From: DATFXM01 sp035315885
Lineage (GTDB): Bacteria; Acidobacteriota; Blastocatellia; UBA7656
Direction of reading: 5' to 3'
DNA length: 35,563 nucleotides
Assembly (NCBI GenBank): GCA_035315885.1
Contig: DATFXM010000081.1
Location: 1-35,563, forward strand
Each line of letters starts with the position of its first letter. Positions within the stretch are counted from its first letter, which is position 1. A program made the position numbers and the translations under genes. Shown here piece after piece: positions 1 to 8,704 of the stretch. The notes beneath the pieces were generated by a model, which saw only the letters and a program-made list of their open reading frames with translations, did no database searches and was not told where the DNA came from.

Positions 1-3000
1 AGCTCGCAACAGCAACTTTCCGGCAAGACTGTGAACAGCCCCAGGCCTGGTTTGTACATCAGCCCCGGACACCGCCATAAAATGGCCGTCGATCAAGGAG
101 ATGAAAGACGCTTGAACGAACTGCTCGCCGACGGCGCGGTCATCCTCGGCGATTACGGATCATTCAAGCTGCTGCAGGTCGATGACTCGCGATCCTTGGT
201 TGCAGAGAGCCTGCGCGTCTCGAACATCGACCAAGTCCATCCTCAAACCGAGCTTCGCGACGATCTGAATGTTTTGTCACTCAGATCAGGAGCCTTCGAC
301 ACCACCGCCGAGGATGCGCCGGGCAGGTACTTGCCGGGCACCCCCGGCTCTGGAGCCTCGAAATACGACCACGACACATCATCCAGTTTTCGCCTGATCC
401 AGTTCGTCGGACCCGTCAAGCGCGAGTGGTTGGAGGAGCTCCGTGGTGCCGGATTTGAACCAATCGCTTATCTGCCCAACAATGCCTTCCTCGTACGCAC
501 GCACGGGGACGGCGCCGTTGGAGTCACGAGTCTGGTTGCCGCCGCGGCCTCTCGCGGCGAAAGCTTCGTTCAATGGGACGGACCGTTTCTAAACGACTAC
601 AAGATTCATCCGAAGCTGAAGAGCGTGATGAAAGAGAATCCTCTGCAAGAGGTCAGCATAGCAATTCAATTCGCGCGCAACGCAGCTTCGACGAGGACTC
701 GACGCCCTGCGTCGGACGCTGACGTTCGTGCTGCGAAACAAATGGCAATGTCTATCACAGGCGATGCCTACGAAGTCGGACGCTTTACCAATCTTAGGAT
801 GAAGGTGATGGCGGGGACGATCAGTCAACTGGTAAGCCTTCCGAACGTGGTGAACATCGAGCCGTGGAATCCGCCGACGCTCATGGATGAACGTGCTGAT
901 CAGATCTCCGCCGGAAACCTCACGAATGATCTCAAACAGTCACGCGGTCCCGGTTACATCGCGTGGCTTGCGGCGCAGGGGTTTAGCTCGCCGCTTAATT
1001 TCGTGATAGACGTCGCTGATACCGGCATCGATCGAGGATCGACTTCGGCGGCCGAGCTTCATCCTGACTTTCTCGACGCTTCGCATCAGAGTCGAGTCGC
1101 CTATGCAAGGGACTACACCGCGGAACTTGATCCAGGAGACCCGCTTGGACACGGCACGATCAACCTGTCTATTGCAGGGGGTTCGAACACTTCCGCCGAC
1201 CGGGCGTTTAGGGACTCGTCGGGCTATGGCTACGGCATCGGCATCGCTCCGTTCGCGCTGTTGGGGTCTTCAAAGATTTTTGAATCCGGCGGTGCGTTCG
1301 GTCTAACCGAGCCGTATACCAAAGTCTTATCGGAGGGCTATCGCGACGGCGCACGCATCTCCTCCAATAGCTGGGGAGCGATTACAAACGAGTATTCGAT
1401 CGATTCTCAGGAGTATGACTCTCGAGTCCGCGATGCCGATCCGGCACAACCCGGAAATCAGGAGATGACCATCTGTTTTGCCGCCGGCAATTCGGGGTTC
1501 CTGCATACGATCAGCATGCCGGGAACAGCTAAGAACATCATATGCGTAGCTGCGAGCGAGAACTCGCGCCAGGATGGGATCGATGGCTGCGGCGTCAGGG
1601 ACAGCGGGGCCGATAATGCGATGGATATCGCGTTCTTCTCGTCGGGTGGACCTTTGGATGACGGGCGCCTAAAGCCGGACATCACCGCGCCGGGCTCGCA
1701 CATTCAAGGCGCTGCGTCTCAGCATCCGAATTTCGATGGCAGCGGAGTGTGCGGTCTGGATGTCGGCAAGCCGTACTTTCCCGAAGGCCAAACGCTGTAT
1801 ACGTGGTCGTCTGGAACTAGCCACTCGACTCCGGAGGTTGCAGGTGCCGCGGCCCTCATCCGCCAATCGCTGATCAATCGAGGAGAAGAACCAACTGCTG
1901 CTCTGGTGAAAGCGTTCCTGCTGAACTCGACTACGTATATGACGGGTGACGCAGCAGGAGGCGATCTGCCGCATCCGAGGCAAGGCTGGGGTCTGCTGAA
2001 CCTGAGCCGGGCGCTTGATAATGCTTCGCGAGTGATCGTAAACCAGACCACAACCTTCACCGACAGCGGACAGGACCTTGTGCTTACCGGGGAAATCAAG
2101 GACTCGTCGCTTCCATTTCGGGTGACGCTGGCGTGGACGGATGCGCCGGGATTTTCGGCATTCGTGCCGTGGGTCAACGATCTGGATTTGGAAGTGATTG
2201 CCAATGGACAGGTCTACCGCGGGAACAACTTCAAGGGCCAGGATTCGCAGGCGGGCGGCTCGGCAGACACCAAGAACAATGTTGAAGGCGTGTGGTTGCC
2301 GGCCGGAACTACCGGGGCGTTCGTAGTCAGAGTCAAAGCTTCGAACATCGCCGGCGATGGCCGCGGCGGCAACGGCGACCTAACCGATCAGGACTTCGCT
2401 CTTGTCATATACAACGCTGAGCGAAAAGATTCTGCGGTCGCGGGCATTGCCGGGTTGACCTTAACCGGCGGGGCTGATTCGATAGCCGACCCCGGCGAGT
2501 CGGTTTCGATGACAGTCTCGCTCACCGATTTGTCGCCGGTTGGGCTTGCAGCCTCTCATGCGATTCTGAGCACCACCACGCAGGGAATCGCTGTGACTAC
2601 GGGTGCAACAGATTTTCCGGCGATCTCGCCGGGGCAAAACGCGGACGGCGCGTCGCCGCTTGCTTTTTCGGTAGATCGCGCGGTGCCTTGTGGAACACCG
2701 ATAAAGTTTACGCTAACCGTTCAGTCGCCTTCCGGTCAGTCGGCTATTCCTTTTGTCGTAGCGGTCGGGCGATCTGAGGCCTTGCAACTGATGAGCGAGA
2801 ATGTTGAATCTGGCGCTGTAAGCTGGGCTCATGCAAGCGCATTCAAGAAAAAGAAGAAGGCATTGGACACCTGGTCCATCTCGGTCAAGCGTTTTCATTC
2901 GCCGGGGCACTCGTGGTTTTCAGACGATCCGGGAAAGATGGCAGACGCGCATCTGGACGCGCCGCCGATACAGATCCCATCCGACGTAAGGAATGCTCAG

Positions 3001-3342
3001 CTTGTTTTCTTCCACACATTCTCATTCGAGTTGGGTTCGTTTGACGGAGGCGTGTTGGAGATTTCGACTGGCGGAGACTTTCAAGATCTCGGGCCAAAGA
3101 TTCTCACAGGCGGTTACACCGGAGAGATCGACAAAATATTCAGCAATCCGCTGGCGGGGAGGGCCGCCTGGGTCGACGGCCAGATCGGCGGGATGCAACA
3201 AGTTGTAGTTGACCTGAGCAGCTTCGCCGGGAAGACAGTGAAGATCCGATTCCGATTCGGTTCAGACACGAGCGGCAGGGGCGTCGGTTGGTTTATAGAC
3301 GACATCGCGCTCCGCGGCGATCGGGTGACTTGCACTCAATAG
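1..3342 (+). CDS. S8 family (subtilisin-like) serine protease, 5' end outside window
   Basis: This is a large, probably exported peptidase of the subtilisin/kexin superfamily. The frame is open from base 1; the first possible start inside the window is GTG at 31, so the true start and any signal peptide probably lie upstream. Numbering from that GTG, the triad is clear: D330 in VADTGID, H374 in LGHGT and S597 in SGTSHSTP, with oxyanion-hole N487 in AAGNSG. About 300 residues precede the catalytic domain and may be a propeptide. After it come beta-rich segments and a C-terminal domain (about 930-1100) like the MAM-type 'immune inhibitor A' domain, with conserved FDGGVLEIS and GWFIDDIAL strings. 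A Lys-rich stretch sits near residue 945. The family is known to cleave proteins; the substrate here is unknown. A strong hairpin follows the stop. Confidence 0.93.
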   Translation, partial: SSQQQLSGKTVNSPRPGLYISPGHRHKMAVDQGDERRLNELLADGAVILGDYGSFKLLQVDDSRSLVAESLRVSNIDQVHPQTELRDDLNVLSLRSGAFDTTAEDAPGRYLPGTPGSGASKYDHDTSSSFRLIQFVGPVKREWLEELRGAGFEPIAYLPNNAFLVRTHGDGAVGVTSLVAAAASRGESFVQWDGPFLNDYKIHPKLKSVMKENPLQEVSIAIQFARNAASTRTRRPASDADVRAAKQMAMSITGDAYEVGRFTNLRMKVMAGTISQLVSLPNVVNIEPWNPPTLMDERADQISAGNLTNDLKQSRGPGYIAWLAAQGFSSPLNFVIDVADTGIDRGSTSAAELHPDFLDASHQSRVAYARDYTAELDPGDPLGHGTINLSIAGGSNTSADRAFRDSSGYGYGIGIAPFALLGSSKIFESGGAFGLTEPYTKVLSEGYRDGARISSNSWGAITNEYSIDSQEYDSRVRDADPAQPGNQEMTICFAAGNSGFLHTISMPGTAKNIICVAASENSRQDGIDGCGVRDSGADNAMDIAFFSSGGPLDDGRLKPDITAPGSHIQGAASQHPNFDGSGVCGLDVGKPYFPEGQTLYTWSSGTSHSTPEVAGAAALIRQSLINRGEEPTAALVKAFLLNSTTYMTGDAAGGDLPHPRQGWGLLNLSRALDNASRVIVNQTTTFTDSGQDLVLTGEIKDSSLPFRVTLAWTDAPGFSAFVPWVNDLDLEVIANGQVYRGNNFKGQDSQAGGSADTKNNVEGVWLPAGTTGAFVVRVKASNIAGDGRGGNGDLTDQDFALVIYNAERKDSAVAGIAGLTLTGGADSIADPGESVSMTVSLTDLSPVGLAASHAILSTTTQGIAVTTGATDFPAISPGQNADGASPLAFSVDRAVPCGTPIKFTLTVQSPSGQSAIPFVVAVGRSEALQLMSENVESGAVSWAHASAFKKKKKALDTWSISVKRFHSPGHSWFSDDPGKMADAHLDAPPIQIPSDVRNAQLVFFHTFSFELGSFDGGVLEISTGGDFQDLGPKILTGGYTGEIDKIFSNPLAGRAAWVDGQIGGMQQVVVDLSSFAGKTVKIRFRFGSDTSGRGVGWFIDDIALRGDRVTCTQ

Positions 3343-3654
3343 ACAGGCAAGTGAGGTGATGAGATGGACGGCGCGGGTTCCGCGTTCCATCTCGTCATCT
3401 CCAACTGCGGCCTTTGGCCACATCACAAACCTGCCCTCCGAATGGAGCGCTACCACATCACGACCTCTTTGATTCTCTTCGAGTCCCGCAAACTGCATAG
3501 CGAGTTCAGGTTGAACAACCTGTCGTTTGTCCACCAGACGGCACATCGCTTGCGATGACGTTACTCCAACTAGAAGCATCGTGATGCTCGTAATGGGCTG
3601 ATTCGCTCTGCGCCGGGTTGAAGGACCGATCTTGGCGGTTGAGCGTTTGGGCAT
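3262..3654 (-). CDS. Doubtful small hypothetical protein, antisense to the protease end
   Basis: A 130-codon minus-strand frame begins with ATG at 3654. It has a basic N-terminus and a short hydrophobic stretch (about residues 22-36) ending in SQA, which could pass for an export signal. I recognise no domain. Two points count against it: the last 27 codons lie opposite the 3' end of the protease gene, and the middle is built from the hairpin at 3358-3399. It may be a decayed gene, a real small exported protein convergent with the protease, or chance. Comparing this frame in close relatives would decide. Confidence 0.22.
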   Translation of the reverse strand: MPKRSTAKIGPSTRRRANQPITSITMLLVGVTSSQAMCRLVDKRQVVQPELAMQFAGLEENQRGRDVVALHSEGRFVMWPKAAVGDDEMERGTRAVHLITSLACLLSASHPIAAERDVVYKPTDAPAARV

Positions 3655-3699
3655 TCCATTACCGCATAAGAATCCTGTTCTTGGTTCATAGGTGAGGAT
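3343..3699. other. Intergenic region with a strong hairpin after the protease gene
   Basis: This 357-bp gap has no gene I can support firmly. Just after the protease stop, bases 3358-3399 form a nested hairpin: an outer arm GAGATGGA (3361-3368) pairs with TCCATCTC (3386-3393), and inside it CGCGG (3372-3376) pairs with CCGCG (3380-3384). No T-run follows on the plus strand, so it is at best a non-canonical terminator or transcript-end stabiliser. A weak minus-strand reading frame also crosses the region and is listed separately. The RBS of the next gene lies at its right edge. Confidence 0.5.
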
Positions 3700-4296
3700 A
3701 TGAATGTGTTGATTGCCGACGACGATCCAACATCGCGGCGATTATTAGAATCGACTCTCTCAAAGTGGGGTCACAAGGTGGTCAGCGCTTGCAACGGCGA
3801 TGAGGCGTGGCACGAGCTACAACAGAGCGGCGCGCCGAGGCTCCTGATACTCGATTGGATGTTATCCGAAGTTGACGGATTGGAGTTATGCAGGCGTATT
3901 CGCTCCCGAGAGGATCTCCGCCCACGATATGTGCTTTTACTTACAACAGAGCACGCGCATGCGAATGTGGCAATGGGGCTGGAGGCAGGTGCAGATGACT
4001 ATGTTGGAAAGCCGGTCGACAGCCAGGAGCTCCACTCCCGGCTCGGTGTCGGGATCAGGATGCTGGCCCTGCATGAAGAGCTGACGAGCCGGGTTTCGGA
4101 ACTCGAGGAGGTCCTCGTTCGGGTCAGGCAGTTGCAAGGTTTGTTGCCGATCTGTTCGTGGTGCAAGCGGGTCAGGGTCGATCACAACTACTGGCAACAG
4201 GTGGAGAGCTATCTTTCAAGGCTTGCGGCCGTCGAATTCAGTCACGGGATCTGCCCCGACTGCCTGGACCTGGAGCTGACCAGACTGCGCCAATAA
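3700..4296 (+). CDS. Response regulator with receiver domain and C-terminal CxxC...CxxC module
   Basis: This 198-residue cytoplasmic response regulator has a complete receiver domain: acidic D7-D9, phospho-acceptor D52 in LILDW, T82/T83 and K104 in GKP. A short coiled coil (about 121-148) links it to a C-terminal module with C152-x2-C155 (PICSWCK), a conserved YWQQVESYL stretch and C185-x2-C188 (GICPDC). That tail is familiar from orphan response regulators and resembles a small zinc-binding unit, though metal binding is inferred. There is no DNA-binding or enzymatic output domain, so it probably acts through protein contacts. GGTGAGG lies just before the ATG. No histidine kinase is adjacent, so it is an orphan regulator. 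Confidence 0.9.
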   Translation: MNVLIADDDPTSRRLLESTLSKWGHKVVSACNGDEAWHELQQSGAPRLLILDWMLSEVDGLELCRRIRSREDLRPRYVLLLTTEHAHANVAMGLEAGADDYVGKPVDSQELHSRLGVGIRMLALHEELTSRVSELEEVLVRVRQLQGLLPICSWCKRVRVDHNYWQQVESYLSRLAAVEFSHGICPDCLDLELTRLRQ

Positions 4297-4388
4297 GGAC
4301 GAGAATCTCTCGATTCGGTGCTTGAGGCCACCGCTCAGGGAAGGTTTTTTCGATTTCGTCTGGGTTTGGGTGGCCGAGTCTCAATGAA

Positions 4389-4412
4389 CACTCAGCACTC
4401 GCACTCAGCACT
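4389..4412. repeat. Dispersed GAGTGCT-type heptamer repeat (AGCACTC orientation)
   Basis: Two and a half degenerate copies of the CACTCAG heptamer lie just past the stop of the small minus-strand gene. This is one of at least nine intergenic sites with the same vocabulary in the window. Confidence 0.7.
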
Positions 4413-4694
4413 TCATTTCACGACGAGCAACCGCCTCAGTCGGACCTGGCCAGCCGCAACCGGTTCGGCAACGGCGGCCTGAGCTGGAACGATTCGCGGA
4501 ACTGCTCGCCTGGTGATTTCAGGTCTCGGTACGGCTACCGGACCGCTCTTCCGGTCAAACGAGAGCTCCGTATGTAGCTCTCGCGCCGGTCTCTCGGCCC
4601 CGCATTCGTAACATACTTGTACCAGGCGATTGTCCGCTGAGCGATGAGGCGTGCACCAGTAGTGCCGTCTGCTTAATCGACAGAAGAACGACAT
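4413..4694 (-). CDS. Small conserved-looking protein with Cys/His pairs, possible zinc-ribbon
   Basis: This 93-residue protein is unrecognised by name but looks genuine. Its N-terminal half has a C-x8-C pattern (C5, C14) with adjacent histidines, then C28-x2-C31 in VCYECG, an arrangement typical of small zinc-binding folds. The C-terminal half is basic and rich in Ala, Val, Pro and Arg. It begins with ATG at 4694 and has no obvious Shine-Dalgarno sequence. A sigma70-like promoter sits about 150 bases upstream with a hairpin-rich leader between them, so it is probably transcribed independently of mobA. Function unknown. Confidence 0.6.
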   Translation of the reverse strand: MSFFCRLSRRHYWCTPHRSADNRLVQVCYECGAERPARELHTELSFDRKSGPVAVPRPEITRRAVPRIVPAQAAVAEPVAAGQVRLRRLLVVK

Positions 4695-4842
4695 CCGACT
4701 CTACCTCAAAGCTGTTCTGGACGGGGTGCTGAAACTCCAGTTCAGCGAGTTTCTTCCCACAGAGGGCTCTCTTGCCAGCTCTCGGGGGGTCGCAGTAGAT
4801 GCCGACACTAGCTAGTAACCCGGGGGAAGTCGCTTAAAAAGC
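4695..4842 (-). promoter_or_regulatory. Putative structured leader of the small Cys protein
   Basis: About 148 nt lie between the predicted transcription start and the ATG at 4694. On the minus strand they contain CGCTT-AAGCG (4831-4843, at the 5' end), the perfect palindrome ACTAGCTAGT (4808-4817), a G/C-rich stretch and a 7-bp hairpin GAAACTC/GAGTTTC (4731-4737 with 4747-4753). I do not recognise a known riboswitch class. A long leader with several stems before a very small gene suggests a cis-regulatory RNA or an independent small RNA. Confidence 0.35.
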
Positions 4843-4848
4843 GTGACC

Positions 4849-4878
4849 AGTATAAGCACTCGCACAATACTATTGCAA
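4849..4878 (-). promoter_or_regulatory. Sigma70-like promoter
   Basis: On the minus strand, TTGCAA (4873-4878) and TATACT (4849-4854) are separated by 18 bp. The -10 has one mismatch to consensus and the -35 matches at 4 of 6 positions. It lies immediately after the mobA stop and points at the small Cys protein. Confidence 0.5.
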
Positions 4879-4899
4879 GATTTTTTTGAAATCCTTCAG

Positions 4900-5520
4900 C
4901 TATTTAACACCCCATCCACCCGCCGGGTCCGAAGCTTCTGTAAGACCTCTCACTTTCAAATAATCCGTCTCTGAGTTTACGTTTTCAAAAAAGTGCTCGC
5001 TCCCAGGAAGGTGTTTCAATTCATTAAACGATACGAAGCGTGTCGACACCTCCGAAAACAGCAACCGAACCATGCGATCACCACGGCCAATCAACTTTGT
5101 TACGCACTCGAGCGCATCACGTGCGTATAAACCGCACAACGTCTCCATTCTCCCGTCGCGTCCAACCGGAATCACTGCCTGATACTTCGCGTCGATGCTC
5201 ACCAAGAACTCAAACAACTTGGTTGTTACCAGCGGCAGATCGCATGCGACGATCAGCGCCCGGCTTTCTGTCGAATTCGCTAACGCAGTCCTTATCGCTT
5301 CAAGTGGTCCAATCCCCTTATTTGTATCTTCCAAGACCCTTAGCCCTAGTCGGAAATAAGTCGAATCATTCGCAATCACGGATAAAGAAGACGTAACCGG
5401 GCGCACGACTTCGATGACCCGCTCGATCATCGGCCGACCGCCGATCTCGAGCCAGGCTTTGTCTCTCCCCATTCGCGAGCTTCGCCCACCCGCGGCGATA
5501 AAGCCTGCGACCTTAGCCAT
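4900..5520 (-). CDS. mobA: MobA-like molybdenum cofactor guanylyltransferase
   Basis: This 206-residue protein matches MobA-type nucleotidyltransferases, which attach a nucleotide (GMP in MobA) to molybdopterin in the cytoplasm. The N-terminal signature AAGGRSSRMGRDKAWL (about 9-24) carries the Gly-rich nucleotide loop and catalytic Lys. VACDLPLV (about 91-98) supplies the metal-binding Asp, and GLYARDAL matches the family's later conserved stretch. MobA-like paralogs also serve molybdenum hydroxylases with CMP (MocA type), so the exact nucleotide is uncertain. It starts 59 bp after the sigma54-type regulator on the same strand and may be its cotranscript. A molybdenum hydroxylase lies at the far end of the window. 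Confidence 0.85.
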   Translation of the reverse strand: MAKVAGFIAAGGRSSRMGRDKAWLEIGGRPMIERVIEVVRPVTSSLSVIANDSTYFRLGLRVLEDTNKGIGPLEAIRTALANSTESRALIVACDLPLVTTKLFEFLVSIDAKYQAVIPVGRDGRMETLCGLYARDALECVTKLIGRGDRMVRLLFSEVSTRFVSFNELKHLPGSEHFFENVNSETDYLKVRGLTEASDPAGGWGVK

Positions 5521-5579
5521 AGATCTCCCTCTGAAGCCCGGCGCCCGTTGTTACGCCTCGCCGCACTCAAAATCAACGG

Positions 5580-6938
5580 TCAGGAAACTTCGTCGTAGTC
5601 CTTTCCATCTCCATCACGCCCTGGACGTTTCAAGTTGAATTTCTCGAGCCGATACTGAAGCGTTCGAAAGGACAACCCGAGTAACTTTGCTGCTCGAGTT
5701 ATGTTCCAGCCGGTCTGGTCCATGGCTTGGGTGATGAGCGATCGTTCCACGTCTTCAAATGAGATTCCTTCTGGCGGCAACTTGAAGAGCGCCGAACCCG
5801 GCGAACCCTCCTGGCGAATCTCCACCGGCAAGTCTTCTACATCGATCTCGTTTCCTTCACACAAAAGAATCGCTCGCTCCAGTGCCGATTCGAGCTGGCG
5901 CACGTTTCCCGGCCACGAATAGTTCATCAACAATTTCCGGGCGGCTGCTGTAAGCCCCTTGATCCTTCGGTTCACCGAGGCGCTGTGTTTTTGTATGAAG
6001 AAATCGATGAGCTGGGCGATGTCGTCTCTGCGGCTGCGCAGGGGTGGAATCTCGATCGGAATGATGTTAAGCCGATAGTACAAATCCTCGCGGAACCGGC
6101 CGTCTTTGACCATCATCTCCAGATCTCGATTCGTGGCGGCAATGACTCGCACGTCTACCTTCACGGGCCTGGGCGCGCCGACGCGCAGCACCTCTTTTTC
6201 CTGCAGGGCCCTGAGCAGTTTGGCCTGCATGCTGATATTCAAGTCGCCGATCTCATCCAAAAAGAGGGTTCCGTGGTCGGCGAGTTCAAACTGACCTTTC
6301 TTCTGCGTATGAGCGCCGGTAAACGAGCCCTTCTCGTGCCCGAACAGTTCCGACTCGAGCAGGTTCTCGTTGATGGCGGCGCAGTTCACCGCTTGAAAAA
6401 TCTCGACAGAACGCGGGCTGGCCCGGTGAATGGCTCGCGCCACCCTTTCCTTTCCAACCCCGGATTCACCTCGAATCAACACAGTAGAAGACGAACCTGC
6501 GACCTTCAGGATCATCTTCTTCACGCGTTCCATCTCCTTTGAATCGCCGATAATCTCGTCGTCGATGTGATTCAGCCTCCCAAGAGCGCTGCGTACTACG
6601 TTCAGCAGCTCCTCGCGATCGACCGGCTTGCTGAGGTAGTCAAATGCTCCTCCCCGCAATGCATCCTTCACCGACCCGACTGATCCGTGAGCAGTCATCA
6701 TGATCACGATCAGCGACGAATCCATTTTCAACAGCTCATTCAACAGCGTCAGTCCATCCATTCCGGTCATCTTGTAGTCGGTCACTACGAGGTCAAAGTG
6801 ATTGTCGCGCGCCAATCTGAGTGCCTGCTCGGCGCTTTGGGCTGCGATAACTGAATAGCCTTCATCTTCAAGTATCAACGTGTAGATTTCCCGCTGGTTC
6901 TTTTCGTCATCTACTACCAATACTCTGTTTCGCGACAT
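5580..6938 (-). CDS. Sigma54-dependent response regulator, NtrC family
   Basis: This 452-residue transcription activator has receiver, AAA+ and Fis-type DNA-binding domains. I choose ATG at 6938 because AAAGGAA precedes it and the receiver fold begins at once; an upstream ATG at 6980 would add 14 residues without an RBS. Visible features: D10/D11, phospho-acceptor D54 in VTDYKM, K104, Walker A GESGVGKE (157-164), the sigma54-contact loop as GSFTGA (204-209; GAFTGA is usual), Walker B LFLDEIGD and a C-terminal helix-turn-helix (NITRAAKLLGLSFRTLQYRL). Such proteins hydrolyse ATP to open sigma54 promoters. It follows the histidine kinase gene, with a 233-bp gap, so the two are very likely a cognate pair. 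Confidence 0.95.
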   Translation of the reverse strand: MSRNRVLVVDDEKNQREIYTLILEDEGYSVIAAQSAEQALRLARDNHFDLVVTDYKMTGMDGLTLLNELLKMDSSLIVIMMTAHGSVGSVKDALRGGAFDYLSKPVDREELLNVVRSALGRLNHIDDEIIGDSKEMERVKKMILKVAGSSSTVLIRGESGVGKERVARAIHRASPRSVEIFQAVNCAAINENLLESELFGHEKGSFTGAHTQKKGQFELADHGTLFLDEIGDLNISMQAKLLRALQEKEVLRVGAPRPVKVDVRVIAATNRDLEMMVKDGRFREDLYYRLNIIPIEIPPLRSRRDDIAQLIDFFIQKHSASVNRRIKGLTAAARKLLMNYSWPGNVRQLESALERAILLCEGNEIDVEDLPVEIRQEGSPGSALFKLPPEGISFEDVERSLITQAMDQTGWNITRAAKLLGLSFRTLQYRLEKFNLKRPGRDGDGKDYDEVS

Positions 6939-7171
6939 AATAGGTTCCTTTCGATTTCCTGCGTGGGTGCCATACTTCACTCTAGAGTCCCAATGAAGTC
7001 ATGTTCTAACGGCGCAATGAGCTTCGACAAGCGCTTTGCTCAATATTCGCGGGAATATGGCGTTGTCCTTGTTTGTTTCAGACGGGGCAGTTGGGGTTGT
7101 CCGCGAGATTACTCAGTCACAATCAAACAAAGACTACGAAGGTGGAAAATGCGGCGAGGGGCAGCGACCGG
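6939..7171. other. Spacer between histidine kinase and response regulator
   Basis: This 233-bp stretch has no convincing gene. It is unusually long for a two-component pair, so the regulator may have its own promoter. TGGCAC on the minus strand (6966-6971) resembles half of a sigma54 site, but the -12 element is missing. Confidence 0.4.
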
Positions 7172-8704
7172 CTAGCGCTGCGCAGCGGTGACGGTCGCGT
7201 CCACGGTGCTTTCGGCCGAGGGCAGCCTCACTACAAAAGTAGTGCCCTGGTTCAGCTTGCTGTTCACTTCAATCGACCCTCGGTGTTGCTCGATGATCCA
7301 TTTGGTCACCGCAAGTCCGAGCCCGAAGCCGGACTGCTTCGTAGAGTAGTACGGTTCGAATATTTTGGTGAGCGCGTCTTCGCTGATCCCGCTGCCCGAG
7401 TCGGTGATCGCGACTTCGACGTGACCGTTCACCGTCTGCACATGAGTTTGGAGACTCCCTCCCGCGGGCATCGCTTGCAAAGCATTGATCGCGATGTTTG
7501 AGAGACACGACTTCAGCCTCTCCCGGTCCGCAAGAACCTCGGCCGAGGATCCATCGGTTTCGAGTTTCATCTGCACGTGCTGCTCGTCCGCTTGAGGCTT
7601 GATCAGAGACAGCGTCTCTTTCACCAGATCTCGAAGGTTGACTGTCTCGAACGCAAGGCCGGCAGGCCTGCCGTAGTTCAACAGGTCACTCAGCATCCGG
7701 TTCAACCTGCTGATTTCATCTTTTATTGAGCCGAGCATCCGATTCAACTGCGCTCGCTTCGATTCGTCTTCGGGTGCGTACTTGTTGGATACGTGATCGA
7801 TGGAGAGATTGATGACGTTCAGCGGGTTACGGATCTCGTGGGCCACCGCCTGCGTAATCCGCCCGATGACTGCCGCACGCTCAGTTTGATTCAACCGTTC
7901 TTCAAGCTCGCGCTTTGATTCAAGGCCTTCGATCATCTCGTTGAATGTGGTGGCAAGCTGCCCAATTTCGTCCCTCCTCGTAACTGGCACGCGAAAGTTG
8001 AGATGCCCCGCGGCTACCTGTCGCGCCGCCGCCGCGAGAACGCCTACCGGCCGAGTGAAACGCCATCCAATTACTACTGCGATACCCAGCGCCAGGATCA
8101 GCAGACCCGCGGTCGCCAGCAGTCTTACGTTCGAAAGTTGAGCACTCTTGGCGGCAAGGTTCTTGGAAGCTGTATCGATCTGGCTGGTGATCGATTGCGG
8201 CTTGGTAACGATGATTATCCAGTAGAGGCCTCGCGATGACATGAACGGAAAGTTGTAAGTTCGCACAGGCTCGCCGTGAAGCTGCATTTCGCTTTCAACC
8301 GGGTCGATCGGTGTCGCCTTAACGTCTTCTTCTTCGGGCACTGTTACGGTGCGCACCTCCTGTTCGCCAAGAGTCGAGTCGCTCACATTGCCGTACTTGT
8401 CGGCTACGATGATGTGTTGAATCGTGTCCGGGATTTTGATCTCCCCGGCCTCGATCTGGCGATAGAGAGTAGTGTCGGAGGCCAGGTTGTGGATGGCCAT
8501 GCCGAGCGCCAGCTCAAAATCGGTGAACCCGTCGTTGACCGCGTCCTTGACTTGATTGCTCTGCTTGGCGACCTCTTCGTCGGCGCGATTGGCCGCCCAA
8601 CTGTCGAGCGCCACGACGAGCACAATGGTCAATAGTACGAAGCCTATGAGGATCAGCATGAGCTGACCCCTGAAGCTCATGTAAAACTTCACATCTTGAG
8701 CCAT
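7172..8704 (-). CDS. Membrane sensor histidine kinase, NtrB/ZraS-like
   Basis: This 510-residue sensor kinase has transmembrane helices at about 13-34 and 195-214 flanking a roughly 160-residue extracytoplasmic sensor region. A HAMP domain (about 215-268) follows, then HisKA with phospho-acceptor H289 in AHEIRNPLN and an HATPase_c domain with N box (INALQAM), G1 (DSGSG), F box (FEPYYSTK) and G2 (GFGLGLAV). The ligand is unknown; the sensor has an acidic EEED stretch near 124-127. The start is ATG at 8704 without a strong Shine-Dalgarno; ATG nine codons in is an alternative. It is first in an apparent kinase-regulator-mobA transcription unit and diverges from the SIMPL gene across 231 bp. Confidence 0.93.
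   Translation of the reverse strand: MAQDVKFYMSFRGQLMLILIGFVLLTIVLVVALDSWAANRADEEVAKQSNQVKDAVNDGFTDFELALGMAIHNLASDTTLYRQIEAGEIKIPDTIQHIIVADKYGNVSDSTLGEQEVRTVTVPEEEDVKATPIDPVESEMQLHGEPVRTYNFPFMSSRGLYWIIIVTKPQSITSQIDTASKNLAAKSAQLSNVRLLATAGLLILALGIAVVIGWRFTRPVGVLAAAARQVAAGHLNFRVPVTRRDEIGQLATTFNEMIEGLESKRELEERLNQTERAAVIGRITQAVAHEIRNPLNVINLSIDHVSNKYAPEDESKRAQLNRMLGSIKDEISRLNRMLSDLLNYGRPAGLAFETVNLRDLVKETLSLIKPQADEQHVQMKLETDGSSAEVLADRERLKSCLSNIAINALQAMPAGGSLQTHVQTVNGHVEVAITDSGSGISEDALTKIFEPYYSTKQSGFGLGLAVTKWIIEQHRGSIEVNSKLNQGTTFVVRLPSAESTVDATVTAAQR

Noticed and set aside
6946..6971. TGGCAC on the minus strand ahead of the sigma54-type regulator, possible -24 element
   Set aside because: The -12 GC element is not at the required spacing, and a start site there would leave almost no room for the RBS.
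7269..7508. Open frames antisense to or overlapping the histidine kinase and other large genes
   Set aside because: They are shadows of high-GC coding sequence without domains or RBS.
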